Assembly (NCBI RefSeq): GCF_026341855.1
Contig: NZ_JAPENW010000001.1
Location: forward strand, 7,183,001-7,247,000
Length of the DNA: 64,000 nucleotides
Source of the DNA: Streptomyces sp. NBC_00568
GTDB lineage: Bacteria; Actinomycetota; Actinomycetes; Streptomycetales; Streptomycetaceae
Direction: 5' to 3'
Part shown: positions 7,594 to 16,606 of the stretch, in pieces
Position numbering within the stretch: position 1 is the stretch's first letter
Layout: each line of letters begins with the position of its first letter
Made by a program: the position numbers and the translations under genes
The notes under the pieces: model-generated
Told to the model about the DNA's origin: nothing
Seen by the model: the letters and a program-made list of their open reading frames with translations, nothing else
The model's database searches: none

Positions 7594-8999
7594 TGCGCCT
7601 GACCTCGCTCGGCCACGCCGCGGTCCTTCTCGAGACGGGCAGCGAGCGGATCCTCTTCGACCCCTGGCTCACCCAGCGCCTGGACCGCTTCTGGGAACAC
7701 CACCCGCCGCTGCCCGGCGATCTGGTCCGCCAGGTCCTCGACGACGGCGTCGACTACGTGGTCCTCAGCCACCACCACTTCGACCACCACCACTTCCCCT
7801 CCCTGCGGCAGCTGGCCGACGGCGCCGACGTGGACTTCGACGACAGCCCCCGCCAGAGCTCCGCCGTCACCTGCGTCTACCCCGCCGGCCCCGTACCGCC
7901 GCGGCTGACCGCCTCCGGGCTCGGACACCAGGCGATCGCCTGGACCCTGCGCCGCCTGGGTTTTGAGCACCTGCACCCGGTGACCCCGGGCGACACCCTC
8001 ACCCTGGGCGCGGCGACCCTGCGGACCTTCCCCTCGGCCGTGCCGTTCCCCGAGATGAGCGTGCTGGTGCAGACCGACGACGCGGCCGTCATGCTGTGCG
8101 GCGACGCGCTCCTGCACGAGCAGACCGTGGCCGCCTTCCGCCGCGACGACGCGCCGCGGCTGGACGCCGTCCTCGTCCCCGCGCACAGCGTCTCGCCGCC
8201 CGGCGTGCTGACCGAACGCCGCCCCCTGGCCGACCCGGACGCGGTCCGCGCCCGCGCCCGCGCGAACTTCGACCGCTACGTCGAGGCGATCCCCGCCGCC
8301 GTGACCGTGCCCTCCTCCTTCGGCTGGCGCGTCAGCGGCGACGGCGCACGCGACTACTCCTGGTGCAACCGGACCATGTTCCCCTTCACCCCCGTCCAGG
8401 CCCTGCGCCGGCTCGACGAACTGGGCCGCGACGGCCTGCTGTGGGGCCCGGGCCAGGTGCTGGAGGTGGCCGACGGCAAGGCCGCCCTGACCGACGGACC
8501 CGTCGCGCCCGCCGCCTACGACTTCGACCAGCTCTACGCCGGGGTGACCCTCGACCCGGCCGCCCCGGTGCCCCCGTTCGACGCCGCCGCCGACCGCCAC
8601 GGCCGCCAGAGCCGCACCTGCGAAAGCCTGCTGCGCGAACTCCTGGACCACCTGGTCGCCACCGACTACTGGTACCGGGCCCTGGACGACGGCGCCGGAC
8701 GCCACGTCATCTCGCTGTACGAGGACGACGGCACCGAGACCGCCTTCCTCCTCGACCCGGTCGCCGACCGGGTGACCCGGCTCGGCGAAGGCCCGGCCCG
8801 CGCCCACCTGGCCGGCGGCGAGGGCTGGACCGAGACCGCGGCCAGCACCCTCGAGGCCCTCCTCGACGCCGACCTGCTGTTCGGCAGCTCCTTCGGCCTG
8901 TGGGCCAGCGACGGCGTCCTGCTCTCCGCCGTCTTCCACCACCCGTCCTTCTACACACGCCACGTGGACCGCGCACTGCGGGAGGCGAACACCCCGTGA
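7593..8999 (+). CDS. MBL-fold (metallo-beta-lactamase superfamily) hydrolase, extended
   Basis: 468 residues. The N-terminal 250 residues carry the metal-binding signature HHHFDHHHF, a further CGDALLHEQ segment and a distal PAHS. The opening SLGHAAVLLETGSERILFDPWL resembles the UlaG/CMP-Neu5Ac hydroxylase-like branch rather than beta-lactamases. The C-terminal 200 residues (TCESLLRELLDHLVATDYWYRAL onwards) match no domain I recognise. It starts inside the stop of the preceding gene (TGATG) and its own stop overlaps the next start (GTGA), so it is part of a translationally coupled chain. It may hydrolyse an ester, amide or thioester made in the pathway; not testable from sequence. Confidence 0.75.
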   Translation: MRLTSLGHAAVLLETGSERILFDPWLTQRLDRFWEHHPPLPGDLVRQVLDDGVDYVVLSHHHFDHHHFPSLRQLADGADVDFDDSPRQSSAVTCVYPAGPVPPRLTASGLGHQAIAWTLRRLGFEHLHPVTPGDTLTLGAATLRTFPSAVPFPEMSVLVQTDDAAVMLCGDALLHEQTVAAFRRDDAPRLDAVLVPAHSVSPPGVLTERRPLADPDAVRARARANFDRYVEAIPAAVTVPSSFGWRVSGDGARDYSWCNRTMFPFTPVQALRRLDELGRDGLLWGPGQVLEVADGKAALTDGPVAPAAYDFDQLYAGVTLDPAAPVPPFDAAADRHGRQSRTCESLLRELLDHLVATDYWYRALDDGAGRHVISLYEDDGTETAFLLDPVADRVTRLGEGPARAHLAGGEGWTETAASTLEALLDADLLFGSSFGLWASDGVLLSAVFHHPSFYTRHVDRALREANTP

Positions 9000-10009
9000 A
9001 CACACCCGTCGTACTCGACCACGAGAGCAGCTGCCTGCGCGGCAACCCGCTCGGCGACCCGCACCACCGCCGCATCGAGGTCCACCTGCCGCCCGGATAC
9101 GACGGCGTGCGCCGCTACCCGGTCATCTACTGGCTGCCCGGATTCGGCGCCCGCCCGAGCCTCGCCCACCCGGCCCTGGCCTTCGGCACATCCGTCGCCG
9201 ACCGCCTGCACCAGGCGATGACCGACGGCCGGGTACCGCCCGCCCTGCTCGTCGTCCCCGACTGCACCACCGCCTACGGCGGCTCGCAGTACCTCGACTC
9301 CGCCGCCTGCGGCCGCTACGCCGGCTACCTCGCCGAAGTCGTCGCCGAAGTGGACCGCCGCTTCGCGACCCGCCCCCAGCCCGCCTGGCGCGCCATCGGC
9401 GGCAAATCCAGCGGCGGCTACGGCGCCCTCGTCGCGGGCATGACCTCCCCGCTGTTCGGGGCCGTCATCGCCTGCTCGCCCGACGCCGGCTTCGAACACA
9501 GCTATCTGCCGCTGCTGCCCGCCACCCTCGACACCATCCGCGCGGCCGGCGGCGTCGACGCCCTGCTGGCCCGCCGCGACAGCGGCCCGCACGACGGACC
9601 CTTCATGGTCGCGATGAGCATCATCGCCATGGGCATGTGCTACGCCGACCGGCCCGGCACCACCCCGGCGGACGCCCTGCCCTGCGACCCCGTCACCGGC
9701 CTGTTCCGCGACCGGGTGTGGAGGCGCTGGCTCACCCACGACCCGGTCCGCATGCTGGCCGCCCACACCGCCCCGCTCACCCGGCTGGGCCTGCTCCACC
9801 TCGGCGTCGGCGAACGCGACGAGTACGGCATGCACTGGGGCGCCCGCGCCCTGCACGCGGCCCTCGACACCCACCACGTCCCCCACGTCTACCAGGAACA
9901 CGCGGGCGGCCACCACGGCATCGAGCACGTCTTCACCGACGCGCTCGCCCACCTGTGGCAGACCTGGCGGCACCGGCAGGAACCGGAGAACGACACGTGT
10001 GCGGCATAG
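8996..10009 (+). CDS. Alpha/beta-hydrolase, putative esterase (esterase D-like)
   Basis: 337 residues. It begins with the beta-sheet region YPVIYWLPGFGARPS, has the nucleophile elbow GGKSSGGYGAL (Ser in the GxSxGG-type turn), an acid likely in LGVGERDEYGMHWG and the catalytic His in GGHHGIEHVF, as in the Fes/EsteraseD/Ag85-like family (pfam00756 type). GTG start at 8996 overlaps the MBL stop by 4 bases; its end overlaps the AsnB-like start by 13 bases. Candidate roles are releasing a product from an ester- or peptide-linked intermediate, or acyl transfer. Confidence 0.75.
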   Translation: MNTPVVLDHESSCLRGNPLGDPHHRRIEVHLPPGYDGVRRYPVIYWLPGFGARPSLAHPALAFGTSVADRLHQAMTDGRVPPALLVVPDCTTAYGGSQYLDSAACGRYAGYLAEVVAEVDRRFATRPQPAWRAIGGKSSGGYGALVAGMTSPLFGAVIACSPDAGFEHSYLPLLPATLDTIRAAGGVDALLARRDSGPHDGPFMVAMSIIAMGMCYADRPGTTPADALPCDPVTGLFRDRVWRRWLTHDPVRMLAAHTAPLTRLGLLHLGVGERDEYGMHWGARALHAALDTHHVPHVYQEHAGGHHGIEHVFTDALAHLWQTWRHRQEPENDTCAA

Positions 10010-11838
10010 CGGGCTTCATCAGCCTGGACGGACGGCGCGATGCCGCATGGCTGGACGCCCTGGGCCGGACCATGACCGACGCCATGGCACACCGCGGCGA
10101 GGCCGCCTGCGCCCCCTACGTCTCCGCGTGCGGCACCGTCATGCTGTGCGCGACCCGGCTGGCGGTCCGCGACCGCACCGACGCCGGCGACCAGCCGATG
10201 ACCGACCCCACCGGCCGCATCACGCTCGTCCACAACGGCGAGGTCTACGGCTCCCGTTCACCCGCACCACCCCTGTGGCCGCGCCGCACCACCTGCGACA
10301 CCGAGTTCGTCCTCCAGCAGATCTGCCGCCACGACGACCCCGGGACCGCACTGCGCCCGCTGGACGGCATGTTCGCCCTCGCCTGGCACGACACCACCAC
10401 CGGCCGCGTGGTCCTGGCCCGCGACCACTTCGGCGTCAAACCGCTCTTCTACACCGTCACCGAAGGCGCCCTGCTGTTCGCCTCGGAACAGGGCGTCCTG
10501 CTGCGCACCGGCCTGGTGACCCCCGAGGTCGACCCCGAGGAATTCGTCCTGCGCTCCTGGATCCGGATGGACGCCGCCGACGACCACACCTGGCTGCGCG
10601 GCATCCGCTCCCTGCAGCCCGCCGAATACCTCCTCCTGGACCGCCCGCACACCAGCACCCACCGCTACTGGAAACCCGCCGCGGTCGACGACCCGATCCA
10701 GCCCGAGGAGATCAGGGCCGCCTTCGACCGGGCGATCCAGCAACGGTCCGTGTCCGACGTCCCGCGCGCCGCGGTCCTCAGCGGCGGCGTCGACAGCACC
10801 GCGATCGCCGCCGCCCTGACCCGCACCGGAGTACCCCTGGACGCGTACGTGCTGCGCTACCAGGACGGCATCGGCGGCTCCGGCGACGACGTCACCTACG
10901 CCACCGAGGTCGCCGGCCGTCTCGGCGTCCCGCTGACCGTCTGCGACCTGGACAGCGACCGCGCCGCCGCCCTGGTACCCGTCCTGCCCACCCGGCTGAT
11001 GCGGCCCCTGCTGCACGGCGCCGAACTGGCGATGCACCACCTCTACCGCACCATCGCCGACGACAAGAACGTCGTCGTCTACTCCGGACACGGCGCCGAC
11101 GAACTCTGGGGATACCAGGCCGGCCGCTACTTCCCCGTCGTCGACCCCTACGCCCCCACCTACATCCACGGACGCCACTACCTCACCCACCGCCTGCACG
11201 CCGACGAGCGGCCCGTCTGGGCCGGCCTCATCAGCTGGATGGCCCACGAACTCGACGTCGACATGACGACGGTGACCGACCGGGTGTGGGAACGCACCCT
11301 GGACGCATACCGGGCCCTGAAGACCGCCTCCCCCCTCAAACGCGGCCGCCACCACCTGATGCGCCGCTTCCTGGTCTACGTCAACGACATGGTGGACGCC
11401 ACCTCGGCCACCTTCACCCTGGAGGACCGGCCCGTCTTCCAGGACGTCGCCCTGACCGAACTGGCCTTCCGCTGCCCCGAACACCTCAAGGACACCAACC
11501 AGCCCGGCACCCACAAAGGCCTCCTCAAAGCAGCCCTCGCCGACCTGCTGCCCGACTCGGTGCGCGCCCGCCGCAAACAGGGCTTCCCCAGCCCCGCCGA
11601 CCCCGGATACACCCGGCGCCTGACCGAACTCGCCGACGCACTGGGCACCCCCTTCGGCCTGCCCGCACCCCCCACCGCCCTGCGCGCCGAACTCGGCGTC
11701 GGCGAATGGATGTTCCTGGCATCGGCCTCCGCCTGGACCGACCACCTCAACGAGCTCGCAACCCACCCGAGGAGTCACGGTGAGCCCCTCCGTCCCCCGA
11801 TGGCGCCCGCAGGCCCTGCACCACGCGGCCGACCTTGA
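9997..11838 (+). CDS. Asparagine synthetase (glutamine-hydrolysing)-like amidotransferase
   Basis: 613 residues. Starting at the GTG at 9997 gives Met-Cys-Gly-Ile, which places the catalytic Cys of class II glutamine amidotransferases at position 2. The synthetase half has the PP-loop VLSGGVDSTAIAAAL and the SGHGADELWGY segment that binds and activates the carboxylate as an AMP ester. Such enzymes in clusters amidate carboxylates on the scaffold or carrier; lasso cyclases are relatives but lack a working glutaminase. Its last 59 bp overlap the next gene, which has its own good ribosome site. A likely role is turning a carboxylate of the pathway (perhaps on the peptide) into an amide. Confidence 0.85.
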   Translation: MCGIAGFISLDGRRDAAWLDALGRTMTDAMAHRGEAACAPYVSACGTVMLCATRLAVRDRTDAGDQPMTDPTGRITLVHNGEVYGSRSPAPPLWPRRTTCDTEFVLQQICRHDDPGTALRPLDGMFALAWHDTTTGRVVLARDHFGVKPLFYTVTEGALLFASEQGVLLRTGLVTPEVDPEEFVLRSWIRMDAADDHTWLRGIRSLQPAEYLLLDRPHTSTHRYWKPAAVDDPIQPEEIRAAFDRAIQQRSVSDVPRAAVLSGGVDSTAIAAALTRTGVPLDAYVLRYQDGIGGSGDDVTYATEVAGRLGVPLTVCDLDSDRAAALVPVLPTRLMRPLLHGAELAMHHLYRTIADDKNVVVYSGHGADELWGYQAGRYFPVVDPYAPTYIHGRHYLTHRLHADERPVWAGLISWMAHELDVDMTTVTDRVWERTLDAYRALKTASPLKRGRHHLMRRFLVYVNDMVDATSATFTLEDRPVFQDVALTELAFRCPEHLKDTNQPGTHKGLLKAALADLLPDSVRARRKQGFPSPADPGYTRRLTELADALGTPFGLPAPPTALRAELGVGEWMFLASASAWTDHLNELATHPRSHGEPLRPPMAPAGPAPRGRP

Positions 11839-12877
11839 CCCCGTCCCCCCGGTGATGGACGAGACCCGCGCCCAGCCCTGGTGCACCTTCGTGCTCTGGC
11901 AGCCCGCCGAACTGCCCCGCGGCTGCGACACCCGCACCGGCACCCTGCGCCGCGAGGCACCCCCCGGCCGCGTCGACACGGCCGGCCGCACCCCCTGGAG
12001 CGACGCCAACCCCTCCGGCTACCGCACCGAGATCTCCGGCGGCGGACGCAGGCTGCGCCTCAAGCAGTTCCTCTACGACTGGGCCTTCCCCGCCGCCGAC
12101 CACCCCTGCCTGTGGGGCAGCCGGACCCGCCCCCACGAGATCGGCGGGGACCGCGTCGTCTGGCTCGGCACCGACTACCTCGGCCACCGCGCCGGCAGCG
12201 CCCGCATGGCCCGTACCACCGTCGAACTCTCCGTACTGGAAGGCGAGTTCACCGACGACGAGATCATCGCCCTGTACGCCGGCCTGCGCCCCGCCGTGCC
12301 CGAGGCACTGCCCCGGATACTGGCCACCCCGTTCTCCGAACTCAGCTACTGGGCCCGCCACCCGGCCGACATGGTCGCCGTGCCCACCGGCGTCTTCGCC
12401 TTCCAGCGCCGCGGCCGCGCCCACGAGGGCCACTGGACCCCCTCGGCCGACCTCACCGCCTTCCTCGGCAAACAGGGAATCCCGCTCACCGCAGGCCCCT
12501 TCCACGCCGACAGCGCCGCCGTCTTCGGCGATGGCACCGCCGTCCGCGAACTCGACGTCGTCTACGCCACCCCGTCCGGCGGCGAACTGCGCCTGACCGC
12601 CCAGCGCACCGGCGGCGGACGCCTTCGGTTCCCGCCGCGCCGCGACAAGCACCCCGCCACCGACGAGATCCGCGACCTCGGCGGCCGCCCGGTCCATCTC
12701 GGCTTCCTCAGCGCCGAGTTCGGAGCCTGCGACGCCTGGTGGCAGCACCCCGACGGCTACGACCTCAGGCTCCTGTCCAGCGCCGGCACCGGCCTGGGAC
12801 GCGAGACGTTCTTCACCCTGCTCACCGCCATCGACGCCGGACTGCGCCTGGCCGGCAACGCGGAGGTGCTGGGATGA
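11780..12877 (+). CDS. Conserved protein of unknown function
   Basis: 365 residues, not recognised. GTG at 11780 follows CGAGGAG with correct spacing, and it overlaps its neighbours at both ends (59 bp with AsnB-like, 4 bp ATGA with the aldehyde dehydrogenase), so it is a real operon member. The sequence is soluble, rich in Trp and Arg, with conserved-looking blocks YRTEISGGGRRLRLKQFLYDW, WLGTDYLGHRAGSARMART, and FLSAEFGACDAWWQHPDGY. No membrane segments, no Cys clusters, no nucleotide-binding motif are visible. Its fixed place between an amide-forming enzyme and an aldehyde-oxidising enzyme suggests a pathway role, but none can be named. Confidence 0.6.
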   Translation: MSPSVPRWRPQALHHAADLDPVPPVMDETRAQPWCTFVLWQPAELPRGCDTRTGTLRREAPPGRVDTAGRTPWSDANPSGYRTEISGGGRRLRLKQFLYDWAFPAADHPCLWGSRTRPHEIGGDRVVWLGTDYLGHRAGSARMARTTVELSVLEGEFTDDEIIALYAGLRPAVPEALPRILATPFSELSYWARHPADMVAVPTGVFAFQRRGRAHEGHWTPSADLTAFLGKQGIPLTAGPFHADSAAVFGDGTAVRELDVVYATPSGGELRLTAQRTGGGRLRFPPRRDKHPATDEIRDLGGRPVHLGFLSAEFGACDAWWQHPDGYDLRLLSSAGTGLGRETFFTLLTAIDAGLRLAGNAEVLG

Positions 12878-14499
12878 GCGGGCAGCAGCACCCGGCCCTC
12901 GCCCTCGTCACCGAAGGTTCCGCCAACACCCGGGCCGGTGACCGGAGTTCACCGCGAGGGCCGGCCCTCGATCCCGTGACCGGCGGTGCGGACCGTGATC
13001 GTGCCGCCAACACCCGTCCGGGCGAGGGGAGTTCACCGAAGCGGCCGGTCTCCGGACCCGTGACCGGCGGTGCCGTCAACGGTGGCCCGGACCGGGACGG
13101 TTCGCGGGGGCGGGGCATCGTCGACCCCGCCACCGGCCGCGTCCTCACCCGCGTGCCCGACACCGACGCCCCCGGCGTCGCCGACGCCGTGGCCCGTGCG
13201 GACACCGCGTTCCGCACGGTCTGGGCCGACACCTCCCCGGCCCGCCGCGCAGGACTGCTGCGCGAACTCGCCGGCCTGCTGCGCGAGGACCGCGACCACC
13301 TCGCGGCGCTGGAACGCGGCAACGCGGGCAAGCCCACGGCCCGCGCCGGCGCCGAGGTGGACTTCGCCGCCGACGTCGTCGACTGGTTCGCCGCCGCCGC
13401 CCGGTACCCGGTGGGGGAGACCCACCCGGCCGCCCCCGGCCTGCGCACCTACACCGACCGGGTCCCGGTGGGGGTGTGCGCGGCGATCTGCCCGAACAAC
13501 TACCCGCTCCTGCTGGCCGTCTGGAAGATCGCCGCGGCGCTCGCGTACGGCAACACGGTCGTCGTCAAACCGGCACCCGAGACACCGCTGTCCGTCCGCC
13601 GCCTGGTCGAGAGCGCCGCCCGCGTGCTTCCCCCCGGCGTGCTGAGCGCCGTCTACGGCGGAGCGGAGACGGGCCGCCTGCTGTGCGAGCACGCGGACGT
13701 CGCCATGGTCTCCTTCACCGGCTCGACGGCGGCGGGCCGCGAGGTCGCCCGGCGCTGCGGGGAGGGCCTCAAGCCCGTCTCGCTGGAACTGGGCGGCAAG
13801 AGCCCCGTCGTGGTCTTCCGCGACGCCGACCTGGACGCGGCCGCGCGGGCGGTCGTCGCCGGCTTCACCGGCAACACCGGCCAGATGTGCGTGGCCGGGA
13901 CCCGCCTGATCGTCGACCGGGCCGTGCACGAGGAGTTCGTCGCCCGCGTCGCCGAACTCGCCGGCGCCCTGCGCGTCGGCCCGCCCGAGGACCCCCGCAC
14001 CGATCTCGGCCCGCTGATCAGCCGGGCGGCCGCCGACCGCGCCGCCGAGGCGGTGAAGGAGGCGGCGGAACGGGGTGCGCGGGTGATCCTGCCGCCCGGC
14101 CGCCGCGAGGTCCGCCACGGTCCCGACGGCGGGTTCTACGTCCACCCGGTCATCGTGGACGGTGCCCCCTTCGACACCCGCGCCTGGCGCGAGGAGCTCT
14201 TCGCCCCGGTGCTGTCCGTCGCCGCGTTCGACACCGACGCCCAGGCCCTGGACCTCGCCCACGACACCGCCTACGGCCTGTCGGCCTCGGTCTGGACCGG
14301 CGACGCCGACCGGGCCGAGCACTTCGGCCGGTCCCTGCGCGCCGGCATGGTGTGGGTCAACACCTGGGGCGACACCGAGGAGACGGTCAGCGTCTCGGGC
14401 ATGGGCCAGTCCGGCTACGGCCGCGAACTGGGCATCCACGCGGTGGAGGGCTACACCCGGCCCCGCGCCGTCTGGGTGGCCCACCGGCCGGGACGGTAG
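12874..14499 (+). CDS. Aldehyde dehydrogenase family protein with repetitive N-terminal extension
   Basis: 541 residues. The catalytic domain starts near residue 75 and shows CPNNYPLLLAVWKIAAAL, the NAD-binding FTGSTAAGREV, the general-base block LELGGKSP and the catalytic Cys in GNTGQMCVAGTR, so it should oxidise an aldehyde (or amino-aldehyde/semialdehyde) to an acid. The first 70 residues are low complexity and made of two 28-codon copies (TRAGDRSSPRG.../TRPGEGSSPKR...), which is not part of the family. ATG at 12874 overlaps the previous stop (ATGA). Total length exceeds the usual 480-500 by about that extension. Confidence 0.85.
   Translation: MSGQQHPALALVTEGSANTRAGDRSSPRGPALDPVTGGADRDRAANTRPGEGSSPKRPVSGPVTGGAVNGGPDRDGSRGRGIVDPATGRVLTRVPDTDAPGVADAVARADTAFRTVWADTSPARRAGLLRELAGLLREDRDHLAALERGNAGKPTARAGAEVDFAADVVDWFAAAARYPVGETHPAAPGLRTYTDRVPVGVCAAICPNNYPLLLAVWKIAAALAYGNTVVVKPAPETPLSVRRLVESAARVLPPGVLSAVYGGAETGRLLCEHADVAMVSFTGSTAAGREVARRCGEGLKPVSLELGGKSPVVVFRDADLDAAARAVVAGFTGNTGQMCVAGTRLIVDRAVHEEFVARVAELAGALRVGPPEDPRTDLGPLISRAAADRAAEAVKEAAERGARVILPPGRREVRHGPDGGFYVHPVIVDGAPFDTRAWREELFAPVLSVAAFDTDAQALDLAHDTAYGLSASVWTGDADRAEHFGRSLRAGMVWVNTWGDTEETVSVSGMGQSGYGRELGIHAVEGYTRPRAVWVAHRPGR
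12922..13075. repeat. 84-bp in-frame tandem duplication in the aldehyde dehydrogenase gene
   Basis: Two units with an 84-bp period (starting 12922 and 13006), both opening GCCAACACCCG and containing GAGTTCACCG and GTGACCGGCGGTGC. The period is a multiple of three, so the frame is kept and the protein gains 28 residues per copy. Confidence 0.75.
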
Positions 14500-14505
14500 A
14501 CCACG

Positions 14506-15933
14506 ATGCCCCGACCCCCCGCCGCCCAACAGCCCCCGCCCGAGCTGCTCTTGAGTCAGCCCCCCGCCTCTCCGCCGCCCCTCGCCGCGCAGTCCCCGAC
14601 CCCGCGGCCCGCCGCCTCACGGTCCTCGACCGTGCGGCCCGCCGTCTCACGGTCCTCGACCGTGCGGCCCGCCGTCTCACGGTCCTCGACCGTGCGGCCC
14701 GCCGTCTCACGGTCCTCGACCGTGCGGCCCGCCGTCTCACGGTCCTCGACCGTGCAGCCCTCGACGTTCCGGCCCTCCATCCGGCGGCCTTGGACCCGGC
14801 ACCGTCTCTCCCGGCACCCCGCCACCCCACGGCTTTCCACGTCGCAACCCGCCTGCCCGCGGCTCGACTTCCGCAGCGACACCCGCACCGTGCCGGACGC
14901 GCGGATGCGCGCGGCGATGGCCCGGGCCGAGGTCGGCGACGACGTGTACGGCGACGACCCCACCGTCGCCCTCCTCGAACAGGAGGCGGCCCGGCTGCTG
15001 GGCACCGAGGCCGCCCTGCTCACCCCCACCGGCACGATGGCGAACCTGCTCGCCCCGCTCGCCGCGTTCGGCCCCGGCTCCCCGCCGCCGCGTCTGATCG
15101 CCGGCTCCGGCACCCACATGACGTTCCTCGAATCGGCCGGACTGCGCCGCTTCGGCCGCATCGAACTGACGCCGGTGGCCCAGCACTTCGGCGGCCTGCC
15201 CGACCTCGACGCCCTGGCCGCGCTGCTGTCCGCCCCGGCGGACCGGCCGACCGTGGTCTGTGTGGAGAACACGAGCATGATGCACGCCGGCAACGCCCTG
15301 GACGCCGCGGCGACCCGCGCGGTGGCCGCGACGGCCCACCGCCACGGCGCGCACTTCCACCTCGACGGCGCCCGCCTCGCGAACGCGGCCGTGGCCCTGG
15401 ACGTCCCGCCCGCCCAGCTCGCCGGACCCGCGGACAGCATCGCCTTCTCGGTCTCCAAAGGACTCGGCGCGCCGGCCGGCGCCCTGCTGTGCGGGACGTC
15501 CGCGTACATCGCGTACGCCCGCGAGCTGAGGGGATGGCTGGGCGGCTCCCTGCACCAGGCGGGAGTCGTCGCCGCGCCCGCGCTGATCGCGCTTCGCCGT
15601 CTGCCCGACCTGGCCGCCGACCACCGAAGGGCCGCCGCGCTCGCCGACGGCCTCGCCGCGCTGCCCGGCGTCACGGTGATGCGCCCGCCCCAACCGACCA
15701 ACATGGTCATGGCACGCCTCGCCGGGCTGAGCGCGCGGGAGTGCGCCGCGCGCCTGGCCGGCCACAACGTGCGCGTCCTGCCGCTGCCCAACCATCATGT
15801 GCGCTTCGTGACGCACCGCGCACACGACATGATCGGTGTGCGCGAGGCCGTCGGCGCCGTGGCGGCCGTGGCCGCCACGACCGGGGCCGGCCGGCGACCG
15901 ACGGAGAACTCCCGTACGGGGAGCTCTCCCTGA
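14506..15933 (+). CDS. Threonine aldolase-like / beta-eliminating lyase (PLP)
   Basis: 475 residues, of which residues about 120-455 are a fold-type I PLP enzyme of the low-specificity threonine aldolase group: DFRSDTRTVPD, GDDVYGDDPTV, LLTPTGTMANL, HLDGARLANAA and the PLP-lysine block FSVSKGLGAPAG. These enzymes cleave or form beta-hydroxy-alpha-amino acids with glycine and an aldehyde, which fits the aldehyde dehydrogenase next door. The first 118 residues are Pro/Ser/Arg-rich with five 10-residue repeats (SRSSTVRPAV) not found in the family; the true start could be one of the GTG codons inside the repeats. The gap to the dehydrogenase is 6 bp. Confidence 0.78.
   Translation: MPRPPAAQQPPPELLLSQPPASPPPLAAQSPTPRPAASRSSTVRPAVSRSSTVRPAVSRSSTVRPAVSRSSTVRPAVSRSSTVQPSTFRPSIRRPWTRHRLSRHPATPRLSTSQPACPRLDFRSDTRTVPDARMRAAMARAEVGDDVYGDDPTVALLEQEAARLLGTEAALLTPTGTMANLLAPLAAFGPGSPPPRLIAGSGTHMTFLESAGLRRFGRIELTPVAQHFGGLPDLDALAALLSAPADRPTVVCVENTSMMHAGNALDAAATRAVAATAHRHGAHFHLDGARLANAAVALDVPPAQLAGPADSIAFSVSKGLGAPAGALLCGTSAYIAYARELRGWLGGSLHQAGVVAAPALIALRRLPDLAADHRRAAALADGLAALPGVTVMRPPQPTNMVMARLAGLSARECAARLAGHNVRVLPLPNHHVRFVTHRAHDMIGVREAVGAVAAVAATTGAGRRPTENSRTGSSP
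14611..14760. repeat. Five-copy 30-bp minisatellite inside the aldolase-like gene
   Basis: Units at 14611, 14641, 14671, 14701 and 14731 each read GCCGTCTCACGGTCCTCGAC followed by a CGTGCGGCCC-type tail, with only single-base differences in the first and last. Perfect 30-bp spacing keeps the frame (10 residues per unit). Near-identity indicates recent expansion. Confidence 0.9.
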
Positions 15934-15949
15934 CACTCTGGAGGAAAAC

Positions 15950-16408
15950 ATGACGGACGTGCCACCGCGTGGACTGCAGGAGCGGCTGCGCGACACCCGC
16001 GCGAGGCTGGAGAACGACGTCGACCTGTGGGTCGCGACAGCGGGAGCCTCCGGCGGCGTCCACCTCGTCCCGCTCTCCTACCTCTGGGACGGGACCGCGT
16101 TCCTCGTCTCGACGCCGCGGACCTCGGTCACCGGCCGCAACCTGCTGGCCGACGCCCAGGTGCGCCTGGGCGTCGGCCCGACCCGCGACGTCGTGATCGT
16201 CGACGGCGTCGCGGAACCGGTGGACAGCGCCGGTCTCGGCGACAAGACGTGCGAGGCGTTCGCGGCCAAGACCGGCTTCGACCCGCGCCAGGAGACCGAC
16301 GCGCCCTACCAGTACTTCCGGATCCGGCCGCGCCGCGTCCAGGCCTGGCGGGAGGCGAACGAGCTGGCGGGACGCACCCTCATGCGCGACGGCGCCTGGC
16401 TCGACTGA
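15950..16408 (+). CDS. PPOX-class flavin/F420-dependent protein
   Basis: 152 residues with the split-barrel fold of the pyridoxamine-phosphate-oxidase-like family: LWVATAGASGGVHLVPLSYLWDGTAFLVST, then RNLLADAQVRLGVGPTRDVVIVDGVAEPV. The group with this pattern includes F420-dependent reductases and flavin-binding proteins; the cofactor cannot be decided here. ATG at 15950 follows GGAGGAAAAC, one of the clearest ribosome sites. It comes 16 bp after the aldolase-like gene and looks like the last gene of the peptide operon before a promoter gap. Confidence 0.7.
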   Translation: MTDVPPRGLQERLRDTRARLENDVDLWVATAGASGGVHLVPLSYLWDGTAFLVSTPRTSVTGRNLLADAQVRLGVGPTRDVVIVDGVAEPVDSAGLGDKTCEAFAAKTGFDPRQETDAPYQYFRIRPRRVQAWREANELAGRTLMRDGAWLD

Positions 16409-16557
16409 CCTCTTCGGCACCTGCCCCCTCGCCGCCGCCCGCCCCTCGCCGCCGCTGTCGCCGGGCCGCCGTCGGCCGGCCGGCTGTGCGGCCGGTCGGC
16501 CGTGCGTGGCCGGCGGCGGCGAGGTCCAGTCGTTCTTGACCGGCGCTGAAGAGCGCT

Positions 16558-16590
16558 TTGACAGGCTGCGACAGGCAAGGCATCTGTCAA
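16558..16590. promoter_or_regulatory. Inverted repeat upstream of a flavin monooxygenase
   Basis: TTGACAG at 16558-16564 and CTGTCAA at 16584-16590 form 7-bp arms 19 bases apart, ending 16 bases before the ATG at 16607. It is unlike the 29-bp repeat used further right, so it may bind another regulator or include a -35 box. GC-rich hairpin-like sequence at about 16465-16520 probably terminates the preceding operon. Confidence 0.4.
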
Positions 16591-16606
16591 TCCTGGAGGG
16601 GCGAAT

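Noticed and set aside
9997..11838. Lasso peptide cyclase with the 19-aa peptide as precursor
   Set aside because: The N-terminal glutaminase domain with Cys2 is intact, the peptide is too short for a leader plus core, and no B-type protease or RRE protein is present.
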